Shown here: positions 15,403 to 22,886 of the stretch, piece by piece | Position numbering within the stretch: the first letter of the stretch is position 1 | Layout: every line of letters begins with the position of its first letter | Source: a virus | IMG/VR virus record: IMGVR_UViG_3300043772_002592 | Coordinates: 1-22,886 of that record | Strand: one strand, 5' to 3' | DNA: 22,886 bases | Translations under genes and position numbers: made by a program | The notes under the pieces: generated by a model | The model's input: the letters and a program-made list of their open reading frames with translations, nothing else | Databases searched by the model: none | Told to the model about the DNA's origin: nothing

Positions 15403-16725
15403 TTATATTCCATAAGTTTTACGGGTTGCATTGAAATTTTGCAATACTTCTGCGGCAGTTAATAGCCTTCCATAAACCAGTACTTGACCTATTTCTCCTG
15501 TAAAATATTCCCCTCCAGCACCATAAGTTCTTCTTCCTATATTAAAATAAGAAGTACTGGTTGAAACATTCAAAAATGGCGCTCCGGAAGAACTACCATT
15601 ATTTGAAGTGGTTTCTAGAACTCCATTTATATAAATCTTTAAATTCAAATAATTATCATCAAAAACAGCGGTGATATTAGTCCAAACTCCATTTGCATAG
15701 TAATTACTACCTTTTCTTATTACTGCCCTTTGACTTGCTGAAGCGGTATAAGATTCTGCAATTAAAGATTCATCTGCGTAACCACCTGTCCAATCTGCTG
15801 TTATTTCTATACTACCAAAATTTGTATTTCCATCATCTCCCCAACCAACCAGAACTCCATTTTGATTTGTTGAAGTTTTAAACCAAATTGAAATAGATCC
15901 TAAATTAAGCCAAAACGGATCTGTCGCAGTATAAGTTTTTGCTATAATTCTATTACTAGAAGCACCATTAAAAAAATATCCAGTATTATTAAAAGATACA
16001 TTTGTCAAATCTGCATTAACATTATTTCCACTTATATCTAATAAACCACCACCTGCAGCAACAGTATTAGCAGATCTATTAGAGCCAACAACAAATGGCG
16101 TACAATATGTTTTAGATTCATACTGCATACCTGTAACATACATTGATTTATAAGGTAAAGATGGAGTATAAGATGTTTGCACATCCAAACCAACTGCTCC
16201 AACCCAACCGCCTGTTCTGCCGCCTATATTAGCCCCAACACGATACCATCCTAGCCAACCAGATACTTTTGTTATAAACGCATTTGATACTCTTGCTCCT
16301 GTAGACACAACCGTGCCAGTTACTAAGTTAAATATAGCTGTGCTACCGCCATCTCCTAACATTCCAATCGCAAAATTAGTAATGCTTCCATTAACTGAAT
16401 ATACATAACAAGAAATACTATTCCCTCCTTCACCACTTCCACCAAAACGACTTAAATGATGATATCCATCAGTTCCAGATTCTGTTAATAATGTCGCTCC
16501 AGTTCCTATTGGAGTTTGTAATGTAGAATTATATGATTTAGTAAATCTGGTAGGATTGCTTGTCCATTCATTTTCATAGCCAGCGTATGAAAGTCCAGAA
16601 AAATCAGTAGTATTTGAAACTATATTTGTAGTAGCTTCTCCTCTAAAGCTTTTTGAAAATTCACGGTTATAATATAACTGTAAATCTTTTTTTACTATAC
16701 CTCTATTTGCGTGTTGAATTGACAT
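15403..16725 (-). CDS. Adhesin with inserted beta-sandwich and LamG jelly-roll, 440 aa
   Basis: After MSIQHANRGIVKKDLQLYYN (first LamG-type strand, 1-20) comes an inserted segment of about 200 residues. It resembles phage carbohydrate-binding-like sandwiches: GYHHLSRFGGSGEGGNSISC, then AIFNLVTGTVVSTGARV and GWLGWYRVGANI, ending CTPFVVGSNRSA. The LamG-type domain resumes at GGLLDISGNNVNADLT (about 225) with SISIWFKTS, LKIYINGVLETT and closing GEIGQVLVYGRLLTAAEVLQ, ending in ATRKTYGI. The opening and closing match its two leftward neighbours, so the three are paralogues. The likely function is host-surface binding as part of, or attached to, a tail fibre. No catalytic residues are recognisable. 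Confidence 0.78.
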   Translation of the reverse strand: MSIQHANRGIVKKDLQLYYNREFSKSFRGEATTNIVSNTTDFSGLSYAGYENEWTSNPTRFTKSYNSTLQTPIGTGATLLTESGTDGYHHLSRFGGSGEGGNSISCYVYSVNGSITNFAIGMLGDGGSTAIFNLVTGTVVSTGARVSNAFITKVSGWLGWYRVGANIGGRTGGWVGAVGLDVQTSYTPSLPYKSMYVTGMQYESKTYCTPFVVGSNRSANTVAAGGGLLDISGNNVNADLTNVSFNNTGYFFNGASSNRIIAKTYTATDPFWLNLGSISIWFKTSTNQNGVLVGWGDDGNTNFGSIEITADWTGGYADESLIAESYTASASQRAVIRKGSNYYANGVWTNITAVFDDNYLNLKIYINGVLETTSNNGSSSGAPFLNVSTSTSYFNIGRRTYGAGGEYFTGEIGQVLVYGRLLTAAEVLQNFNATRKTYGI

Positions 16726-16729
16726 ATTA

Positions 16730-19700
16730 TTATACTTCAGTAATTAATTCTGGTACATCACTTCTGATTGCGGTAAAATCCCAGAAGAATTCATAAGTTT
16801 TATTAGATTCAAGCAGTGATTTATCATAAGCAACAACAAAGTAATTTTCAGCCACATTAATATCATCTATATATAGTGTTTTACCGCACTTTATTCCAGT
16901 CAATTGTACATTTACACTTTCATGTCTTGCCAATTTACAAATATAATCTGGTAATTGTACTATACATCTACCATTAACTAGTTTATCTTTACCAGTTAAT
17001 CTTATACCATGATATGGACTTTCCAAACTACCATATACCAACTTCTTGCCTGTTTTAGTAGGATGATCAATTTTGAAACTCTTGGTTGAAGCAGCAAAAC
17101 TACCATTTACTTCTAATTTATAAGCCGGTGCGGTTGTGCCAATACCAATGTTACCATTATCTTGTATTACCATGTGCCATGTACTACCGGCATTATTTCC
17201 GATGTACATTTTTGTAGCATAATAATCAAATTGGAAACCATCACCTCCTGATTCTGCTGCAAATAACAAATCACCACCACTTATTGTTATGTTATTGTTT
17301 GTAAATCCAGTTGCTAAAATTGTACCATTAACCTCTAATTTTTGACTAGGACTACTTGTGCCTATACCAACATTACCATTAATATCTATACGCATTCTTT
17401 CACTTACAAGCGCAGTAGCTTGTTGACCAACATAAAATGCCATACCATTAGTTCTATCAGTTGCAATAGTACCTACAAAATAGTTAAGATCAGTAAATTG
17501 TAATTGTGTACCTTGTGCATTATTTCCACTATTAGCAATTCTCAATATAGATTTACCCGTACCAGAAGTATCTGTATTCCATGTACGCACCAATTGGTCA
17601 CCGGTATTACTAGATTGTATATCCAATACACCACTGGGCCCTGCTGTACCTATACCAACATTACCAGATTTATTTATGACCATGTTCAAGTCCCAACCAG
17701 AACCATTATAATCATAAAAAGCTATTCTACCAGCGTCAGCAGAAGCATTGTCAGATCTACCAATTATGTGCACCTGACCTGGATAACTAACGTGATCTTT
17801 ACCCCACAAATAAATACTTGGTTGCGTACTATCAGTGACATGAGTGAATGCTGTTACACCAGTTGTGGTACCTTCGCCAAAAACACTATTTAGTTTAATA
17901 TTACCGGCAACATGTAGTAGCTGTGAAGGACTACTTGTGCCTATACCAAGATTGCCATTTGCATCTATAATTACAGACTGAGTTGTTCCTCTATAAAATG
18001 CTATTTTACCAGCGGCCCAAGTGTTTACTTCCATTTGTCCACTTGAAACACTCATTCCTCCAATTGCACCACTAGCTTCATCATAAACTCTTAATTTGAC
18101 ATTTGAACCAGCAGAATTACTATAAGTACCACCCAAACTAATTACTTCAGTAGCTGACGTTTGTACACCTGTTGTGTTACCTAATTGAAGTCTATAAACA
18201 GCATTTGTAGTGCCAATACCAACATTGCCTTCTACAATTAAACCATTGGTTGGTGCTGCGGTTGAACCATATGTACTACCTATACTTGTATTACCAAATA
18301 CACTCAATTTACTACCTGTAGCACTTAGATTTCCTATAGATACAAAGTTTGTAGTTAAATGTGTAGCATTATCATATATCACTCTAAATCTAGCTACTCC
18401 TGAAGCATTTTTTAGATCAAAATAATCACCGTTATTTGAATTTTGAACATAAACACCATTGCTATCTATACCAAAAGAACCTGATCTTCCAAGTGAAGTA
18501 TTATTTACTGATACTATTGCAGTGCCAGCAGATCCAGCAATTTCTAATTTACTATTTGGTGTTGTAGTACCTATACCAATATTACCAGCACTTGTAATAC
18601 GCATTCTTTCATTTGATCCATTTGTATAGAATTTGTATGAACCTCCACCACCTCCTAAATAAAAATTAAAATCCGGCCTTGTTGATGCAGAATTTCTATT
18701 AATATATTCTATATATCCGCCATTCAAACTTGATTCAGCAGGTCCAAATTCAAAATTTTCATTTGATCCATTTGATATGACTAACTTTGTTAATGGACTA
18801 CTTGTTCCTATACCAATGTTACCATTATCAAATATTGATCCAGTAGCCACCGTAGAAGATGATGCAAACTTAACAACATAATTTGTTACACCAGATACAC
18901 TAACGCTAGTACCACTTGATCCTGAAGTGCCTGAACTGCCGCTGGTTCCACTAGATCCGCTTGATCCGCTTGTTCCACTACTACCAGAACTTCCACTAGT
19001 GCCTGAACTTCCTGAGGTACCAGATGATCCGCTACTTCCACTAGTCCCAGATGATCCACTTGAACCGGATGTACCGGAACTTCCGCTTGTACCAGAACTG
19101 CCTGATGATCCACTTGTTCCACTACTACCAGAACTTCCACTAGTTCCGCTTGATCCACTTGAACCGGATGTACCAGAGCTTCCACTTGTACCAGAACTGC
19201 CTGATGATCCACTTGTGCCTGAACTACCACTGGTTCCGCTTGTTCCACTAGAACCGCTTGTACCAGAACTTCCACTGGTTCCTGATGTGCCTGAACTACC
19301 AGATGTACCACTAGATCCAGAACTGCCTGATGTACCAGATGATCCACTTGTTCCACTAGAACCAGATGTTCCTGAACTACCACTTGTTCCTGAACTGCCT
19401 GAAGAGCCACTAGTACCAGATGAACCGCTTGTGCCGGAAGATCCACTTGTTCCTGAAGATCCTGATGTGCCTGAACTTCCAGAAGATCCTGAAGTACCAC
19501 TTGAACCACTACTACCACTAGTGCCTGAACTGCCTGATGAACCGGAAGTACCGCTTGAACCGGATGTTCCTGAACTGCCACTTGTTCCTGAAGATCCAGA
19601 TGATCCGCTTGTTCCACTTGAACCAGATGTACCACTTGAACCACTACTTCCACTGGTTCCTGAAGATCCGGATGACCCACTCGTTCCACTACTACCAGAA

Positions 19701-20710
19701 CTTCCAGACGTACCACTTGAACCGCTTGTTCCAGAACTGCCTGATGTACCTGAACTTCCACTTGAACCGCTTGTTCCACTACTACCAGAACTTCCACTTG
19801 TACCAGAGGTACCTGAACTTCCACTTGTACCAGATGAACCAGAGGTACCTGAACTTCCACTGGTTCCTGAACTACCTGATGATCCGCTTGTGCCGGAAGA
19901 TCCACTTGATCCGGATGTTCCAGAACTACCTGAACTTCCACTGGTTCCTGAACTACCTGATGATCCACTAGTACCAGATGAACCGCTTGTGCCTGAACTA
20001 CCACTTGTTCCTGAACTGCCTGAAGTGCCTGACGAACCGGAACTTCCAGATGTACCGCTACTTCCACTAGTACCAGAGGAACCAGATGTACCACTTGGTG
20101 TTATTGCATAACTTGCTGATAATGCTTGAACAGCGTAACTAGATGTACCTTCAAATCCAATTCCATTTGTTATATTAGATGTATATTGACTTGCACTGAC
20201 ATTGCCATATACTACAAATGTAGATCCACTTTGAAATGCTATACTTGAAGTAATACTGTTGCTGCTACTTATTAAAGGTATAAATCCTGCGGTTAATGAT
20301 TGTTCTAAATCAGGACCTAATATTACTTGTCTTGAATATCCTGAATCACTGCTACTAACAAAGAAATAATTATTTTGACTGTCCCATAGTAGTGAGCTTA
20401 ATGTATTTGAACCACTATCATACATTTCAATACCAGCATATCTTACATGTGGACTTAATGCATTTAATGTAATAATGTTATCAGTTACAATAAAATGACT
20501 GGAAGTGATATAAATGTTACTTGCACTATAATTTGTAGCATATAAAGTATCTGTTACTAGTAAGTTACTAGCAGTAAGTCTAGTTAAATTATAAATGCCA
20601 CTTGGATTTAGATAACTACTAGTTAATGCATTACTTGAAGTTAAATCGGAAACTTGAGTAGCAATTAAACTACCTTCCAAAAGTAAAGATCCTGATAATA
20701 ATAATGGCAT
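16730..20710 (-). CDS. Giant tail fibre with 132-triplet collagen-like shaft, 1326 aa
   Basis: The N terminus (1-206) is Ser/Thr-rich, beta-type fibre sequence (LTSSNALTSSYL, ASNIYITSSHF). Residues 207-602 are 132 continuous Gly-X-Y triplets, all GTS or GSS. The array runs into VSVSGVTNYVVKFASSS and then seven G-N-[VIL]-G-I-G-T repeats. The C-terminal cap (about 1203-1326) begins STKSFKIDHPTKTGKKLVYG and continues IQLP-like VQLPDYICKL and VNVQLTGIKCG. It matches a cap found on many phage fibres, often after an S74 chaperone, but no S74 motif precedes it here. The cap and NVGIGT style suggest a trimer with a long flexible shaft. It starts three bases after the 480-residue gene and is probably in one late operon with it. 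Confidence 0.88.
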   Translation of the reverse strand: MPLLLSGSLLLEGSLIATQVSDLTSSNALTSSYLNPSGIYNLTRLTASNLLVTDTLYATNYSASNIYITSSHFIVTDNIITLNALSPHVRYAGIEMYDSGSNTLSSLLWDSQNNYFFVSSSDSGYSRQVILGPDLEQSLTAGFIPLISSSNSITSSIAFQSGSTFVVYGNVSASQYTSNITNGIGFEGTSSYAVQALSASYAITPSGTSGSSGTSGSSGTSGSSGSSGTSGSSGTSGSSGTSGSSGTSGSSGSSGTSGSSGSSGTSGSSGSSGTSGSSGSSGTSGSSGTSGSSGTSGSSGTSGTSGSSGSSGTSGSSGSSGTSGSSGTSGSSGTSGSSGSSGTSGSSGSSGTSGSSGSSGTSGSSGTSGSSGSSGTSGSSGTSGSSGTSGSSGSSGTSGSSGSSGTSGSSGSSGTSGSSGTSGSSGTSGSSGTSGSSGSSGTSGSSGTSGSSGTSGSSGTSGSSGSSGTSGSSGTSGTSGSSGTSGSSGTSGTSGSSGTSGSSGSSGTSGSSGTSGSSGSSGTSGSSGSSGTSGSSGSSGTSGSSGTSGSSGSSGTSGSSGSSGTSGSSGTSGSSGSSGTSGSSGSSGTSGSSGTSGSSGTSVSVSGVTNYVVKFASSSTVATGSIFDNGNIGIGTSSPLTKLVISNGSNENFEFGPAESSLNGGYIEYINRNSASTRPDFNFYLGGGGGSYKFYTNGSNERMRITSAGNIGIGTTTPNSKLEIAGSAGTAIVSVNNTSLGRSGSFGIDSNGVYVQNSNNGDYFDLKNASGVARFRVIYDNATHLTTNFVSIGNLSATGSKLSVFGNTSIGSTYGSTAAPTNGLIVEGNVGIGTTNAVYRLQLGNTTGVQTSATEVISLGGTYSNSAGSNVKLRVYDEASGAIGGMSVSSGQMEVNTWAAGKIAFYRGTTQSVIIDANGNLGIGTSSPSQLLHVAGNIKLNSVFGEGTTTGVTAFTHVTDSTQPSIYLWGKDHVSYPGQVHIIGRSDNASADAGRIAFYDYNGSGWDLNMVINKSGNVGIGTAGPSGVLDIQSSNTGDQLVRTWNTDTSGTGKSILRIANSGNNAQGTQLQFTDLNYFVGTIATDRTNGMAFYVGQQATALVSERMRIDINGNVGIGTSSPSQKLEVNGTILATGFTNNNITISGGDLLFAAESGGDGFQFDYYATKMYIGNNAGSTWHMVIQDNGNIGIGTTAPAYKLEVNGSFAASTKSFKIDHPTKTGKKLVYGSLESPYHGIRLTGKDKLVNGRCIVQLPDYICKLARHESVNVQLTGIKCGKTLYIDDINVAENYFVVAYDKSLLESNKTYEFFWDFTAIRSDVPELITEV
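18905..20092 (-). repeat. Collagen-like Gly-X-Y array, 132 triplets
   Basis: These 1188 bases encode only GTS and GSS triplets (residues 207-602 of the 1326-residue fibre), without proline or charged residues. Synonymous codons vary much more than in the 10723-11163 array, so the DNA is less repetitive than the protein. That fits an older array held by selection on the protein. Confidence 0.9.
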
Positions 20711-20713
20711 AAG

Positions 20714-22156
20714 TTATGTTATTCTTATAAGTATAAAGTTTCCGTTTCTATATAACCCGCCAAGTGGTACTCCACCAAGAGCTGCTGCAGCATCATCAAT
20801 AAATTCAAGAGAAGATGATACTTGTGTTAATATAACTATTTGATTTAATGGATTAACATAACTAGAAGTATCAGCATTTAATGCCCAACTGCTTGTTATT
20901 GGATATGTACTACCTGTTATTAAATCATTATTAACTGATGAACTTATTACTTGTAATCCGCTTCTGGATGCAATTGCATATCCACTCGCAGAAATAGGAA
21001 AATTAATTCTAGTTACGTTAGGATTTACAAGTGAAATGTTCTGTGGAATTATTTGATTAAAATTTATGTCATATGTTTGTATTAATATTGGTTTTATATT
21101 AAGGCTATGAGTAAATTCCCAAATTGAACTACTATAAAAAGATGAACTAACCGCATTAGTAATATTTATACCAACTGCATTTAAACTGTAACTGGCAGTT
21201 ATTGCCCAACTGCTTGTTATTGGATATGTACTTCCAGTCGTTAAATTTGCACCTCCAGTTGTTACTAATCCTGTTGTAGATGACAACAAATATCTAAATT
21301 GACCCTCAGATCCTGACGGCGGAGCTGATGTAAAGTTTAAAATTGATCCTGTAGTGGTGTAATCAGTTGATGGTTTTTTTACTAAACCATTAATTGTTAC
21401 TAAAATATCATAATCTTGTAATACACTTTGAGTTAATGCATATTGAGTAGTACTACCATCACCTGTAAAATATTGAGCATTAAGTGAAGATGTTAATATA
21501 CTAATATTAGCAGAGCTATAAAATCTTCTAACTTCTAATTCTAATGCTGCTGGTGGTATTGAGGTGAGTGTCAGTGTGGTACCAAAAACACTATAATCAG
21601 TTGATGGTTCTTGTTCAAGACCATCTAAAAATACCAATAATTGAGTGGGATCATAAGTAGAAAAACTTAGTGTATATGTGTTGGATACGCCATCTGTTAC
21701 AAAATTATCTACTGATGATGAAAAATTGATGTCAATTATACTAGAAGTTGATACAAATATATTACCCCCACCTGCAGAAGCAGCATTTAATGCATATGAA
21801 GCAGTTAATGCATATGATGAACTATTAGAATTAACTGAATAACTACTTGAATATGCAAATGCACTACTTAATGCATATGATGCACTTATAGAATTGAATG
21901 CCCAACTACTAGTAATTGGATATGTAGATCCTGTAATTATAGATGACCCAGCATTTAATGCATATGAAGCAGTTAATGCATATGATGAACTATCAATATA
22001 ACCAATAAATTTACTTGCACTTATTGTAGATGCTGTTATTGCACCAAGGAAATTGCTACTACTAACAACAGTAAATTTGTTGCTAGCAGTCACTTCACCC
22101 CTAAATACATAAGGTTCACATGCTATTTTTTTGCCTATGAAAGTAAAATCAGACAT
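20714..22156 (-). CDS. Tail fibre protein with ASYALNA repeats, 480 aa
   Basis: The N-terminal 140 residues are repeats of SSYALTASYALNA type, and TGSTYPITSSWA occurs three times in the protein. Two consecutive copies of a beta-sandwich-like module follow: YTLSFSTYDPTQLLVFLDGLEQEPSTDY...LTLTSIPP and YALTQSVLQDYDILVTINGLVKKPSTDY...LNFTSAPP. Each has the FLDG/INGL-x-(2)-PSTDY ... F-T-[SA]-x-PP pattern common in phage fibres. The C terminus reads EFTHSLNIKPILIQTYD, then FILIRIT. It is probably the connector or proximal part of the fibre, but this is inference from its place before the giant fibre. It begins two bases after the 104-residue gene ends. Confidence 0.82.
   Translation of the reverse strand: MSDFTFIGKKIACEPYVFRGEVTASNKFTVVSSSNFLGAITASTISASKFIGYIDSSSYALTASYALNAGSSIITGSTYPITSSWAFNSISASYALSSAFAYSSSYSVNSNSSSYALTASYALNAASAGGGNIFVSTSSIIDINFSSSVDNFVTDGVSNTYTLSFSTYDPTQLLVFLDGLEQEPSTDYSVFGTTLTLTSIPPAALELEVRRFYSSANISILTSSLNAQYFTGDGSTTQYALTQSVLQDYDILVTINGLVKKPSTDYTTTGSILNFTSAPPSGSEGQFRYLLSSTTGLVTTGGANLTTGSTYPITSSWAITASYSLNAVGINITNAVSSSFYSSSIWEFTHSLNIKPILIQTYDINFNQIIPQNISLVNPNVTRINFPISASGYAIASRSGLQVISSSVNNDLITGSTYPITSSWALNADTSSYVNPLNQIVILTQVSSSLEFIDDAAAALGGVPLGGLYRNGNFILIRIT
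20883..21231 (-). repeat. 28-bp direct repeats coding TGSTYPITSSWA
   Basis: Positions 20883-20910 and 21204-21231 are identical over 28 bases. A third, diverged copy lies at 21900-21939. All encode the YPITSSWA module of the 480-residue fibre protein. Confidence 0.75.
21781..21993 (-). repeat. 45-bp perfect direct repeat in the 480-aa fibre gene
   Basis: Positions 21781-21825 and 21949-21993 are identical over 45 bases and encode SSYALTASYALNA segments. Identity at the DNA level, 168 bases apart and in frame, suggests recent duplication or gene conversion. Confidence 0.8.
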
Positions 22157-22158
22157 GA

Positions 22159-22473
22159 TTATCTTGTTTCAGTTATGCTTGCAAATACATCAACATTACC
22201 AGAAAGTGTTTTTACTTTTAATATATTTCTTGACAACATATTAACTGGCTTATCAATAATTATTGTACATTGAGCAGGTAAAGTTGAATGTCTTGACAAA
22301 AAAAAGTCTAAATCATTCACTGTAATCACCAAATCAAACTGCAAATCAAAATCTGATTTGTTTGAGAAATAAATAGATTGTACCACTGAAGTGCTATTTA
22401 CAGGACAAGTATAAATTGTTACATAATTGGTACCAATGTCACTTCTGGCTGTATTTATATTTAAAGTTGCCAT
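22159..22473 (-). CDS. Small virion-like protein of unknown function, 104 aa
   Basis: First gene of the leftward block, with GAAAG seven bases before the ATG and an exact TATAAATA 45 bases upstream. The protein is beta-rich: NYVTIYTCPVNSTSVVQSIYFSN, then FDLVITVNDLDFFLSRHSTL, IIIDKPVNML and LSGNVDVFASI. The IYTCP-x-(n)-TSVVQSIYFSN pattern resembles small phage proteins with a single beta-sandwich found next to fibre genes. I cannot name a family. It may be a fibre-attachment or decoration protein. It is two bases from the 480-residue fibre gene and is probably translated from the same message. Confidence 0.7.
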   Translation of the reverse strand: MATLNINTARSDIGTNYVTIYTCPVNSTSVVQSIYFSNKSDFDLQFDLVITVNDLDFFLSRHSTLPAQCTIIIDKPVNMLSRNILKVKTLSGNVDVFASITETR

Positions 22474-22485
22474 AATTTTCTTTCA

Positions 22486-22493
22486 AATAAATA
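22486..22493 (+). promoter_or_regulatory. Possible variant late promoter for the DUF5872-like gene
   Basis: The plus strand reads AATAAATA, one mismatch from TATAAATA, ending 40 bases before the ATG at 22533. This is the same spacing as the leftward exact boxes. It would make the 59-base gap (22474-22532) a divergent late promoter region. Weak evidence in A+T-rich DNA. Confidence 0.3.
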
Positions 22494-22517
22494 TTAAAAT
22501 ATATTATAATTCCATTA

Positions 22518-22525
22518 TATTTATA
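22518..22525 (-). promoter_or_regulatory. T4-type late promoter candidate for the fibre operon
   Basis: The minus strand reads exactly TATAAATA, 45 bases upstream of the ATG of the 104-residue gene. It lies in a divergent intergenic gap, heading a leftward run of five genes with 2-4 base gaps down to 12049. Position, orientation and spacing agree with the exact box at 12046-12053. Confidence 0.5.
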
Positions 22526-22532
22526 TTTGAAT

Positions 22533-22886
22533 ATGAACAGACCACAGGAAATTATAGAAGATCAAATGATACATTTGATTGATGAAGTTTATGCTGACAG
22601 TGGATTGGGTAGATGGTTTGGTAAAGGTGGTGTAGGCAGTTCATCCGGCGGTGGATGGGATAGATACAATAGTAGCGGTAAAAAAGTAGGTAAATGCGGT
22701 GACGCAAAAAAAGGAAGCAGTTACAGTGCTTGTTTGGGTAAAAAATATGTGGCTAGATTAAGATCCAAAGGTGGACGTAAAGCTATTGCCAATTGGGTAA
22801 AAAGAAAAAAATCCGCTCAAAATAAAGCTGGTAGAGGTAAAAAAGGTGATGGTGGTAAAGGTAAAACTCCTGTTAAAGTAAGTTAC
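22533..22886 (+). CDS. DUF5872-like small basic protein, 3' end outside window
   Basis: ATG at 22533 opens a frame that runs to the window edge, 118 codons without a stop. After an acidic helix (PQEIIEDQMIHLIDEVYADS) it reads GRWFGKG, a Gly/Ser linker, GGGWDRYNSSGKKVGKCGD, SYSACLGKKYVARLRSKGG, KAIANWVKRKKSAQNKAG and a Lys/Gly tail. The W-D-R-Y ... K-C-G ... Y-x-A-C-L ... K-R-K-x-A-Q order matches the DUF5872 family, found in many large aquatic phages and of unknown function. The two Cys and the very basic tail suggest nucleic-acid contact or metal binding, as inference. It is transcribed away from the fibre block. Confidence 0.7.
   Translation, partial: MNRPQEIIEDQMIHLIDEVYADSGLGRWFGKGGVGSSSGGGWDRYNSSGKKVGKCGDAKKGSSYSACLGKKYVARLRSKGGRKAIANWVKRKKSAQNKAGRGKKGDGGKGKTPVKVSY

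Noticed and set aside
12049-16725. Diversity-generating retroelement acting on the adhesins
   Set aside because: No reverse transcriptase, and no template/variable repeat pair with A-specific differences is visible in the window. The domains are jelly-rolls, not C-type lectins.
16730-17110. S74 peptidase (endosialidase chaperone) at the end of the 1326-residue fibre
   Set aside because: I could not find the Ser-Asp...Leu-Lys...Asn-Ile pattern of that domain. The C terminus is the separate KIDHPTK-type cap.
10723-20092. Repeat arrays as possible CRISPR
   Set aside because: There is no alternation of constant repeats with unique spacers. The repeats are continuous, in frame and protein-coding, and there are no cas genes.
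18927-20111. Long rightward open frame of Pro/Leu/Asp/Glu repeats (394 codons), and a 402-codon frame on the minus strand at 18886-20094
   Set aside because: Both are other-frame readings of the GTS/GSS array. Period-9 DNA without stop codons stays open in several frames. No start signals or domain features are present.

Overview
The window looks like part of the virion-structure region of an A+T-rich tailed phage, most likely a T4-like myovirus from an aquatic habitat. Four things support this. (1) A GH24-type lysozyme coding end and a small basic DUF5872-like protein bracket a long run of fibre genes. (2) There are very long Ser/Thr/Gly-rich fibre proteins with repeated N-[VIL]-G-I-G-T motifs. 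(3) Exact TATAAATA boxes (T4 late-promoter type) lie 40-45 nt upstream of the first genes of two leftward gene runs. (4) Carbohydrate-modifying genes (two glycosyltransferases, an FkbM methyltransferase and a sulfotransferase) sit beside the fibre genes, as is common in marine T4-like phages. I see no tRNA, rRNA, CRISPR array, integrase, transposase or plasmid feature. The host cannot be named from the sequence.

Layout. Positions 1-942 hold two rightward genes: the 3' end of a lysozyme-domain protein and a 108-residue protein of unknown function. Next comes a leftward small fibre-like gene (939-1397, TTG start). A rightward FkbM methyltransferase (1482-2135) follows, then two leftward glycosyltransferases (2132-3867). 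Both convergent junctions end on a shared TTAA. A strong stem-loop terminator (3898-3922) separates the glycosyltransferases from a 91-residue leftward gene (3960-4235) and a sulfotransferase (4294-5118). From 5158 to 22473 everything runs leftward. In transcription order there is a 104-residue protein, a 480-residue fibre protein and a 1326-residue fibre with a 132-triplet Gly-X-Y array. Three LamG-type jelly-roll proteins follow, then a 1837-residue fibre with a 49-triplet Gly-X-Y array, a single jelly-roll protein and a tail-assembly-chaperone-like protein. At the right edge (22533 on) a rightward DUF5872-like gene begins and runs off the window.

How it fits together. The leftward block encodes the long fibres and a set of probable carbohydrate-binding adhesins that would contact the host surface, with a chaperone-like gene at the end of the block. 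The sugar-active enzymes downstream either decorate these fibres or alter the host envelope; the sequence does not decide which. The points most worth a second look are: an ILEI/FAM3-like domain in one adhesin; the same insertion point in three LamG paralogues, each carrying a different inserted domain; proline-free collagen-like arrays in both giant fibres; and the co-location of Ser/Thr-rich fibres with glycosyl-, methyl- and sulfotransferases.
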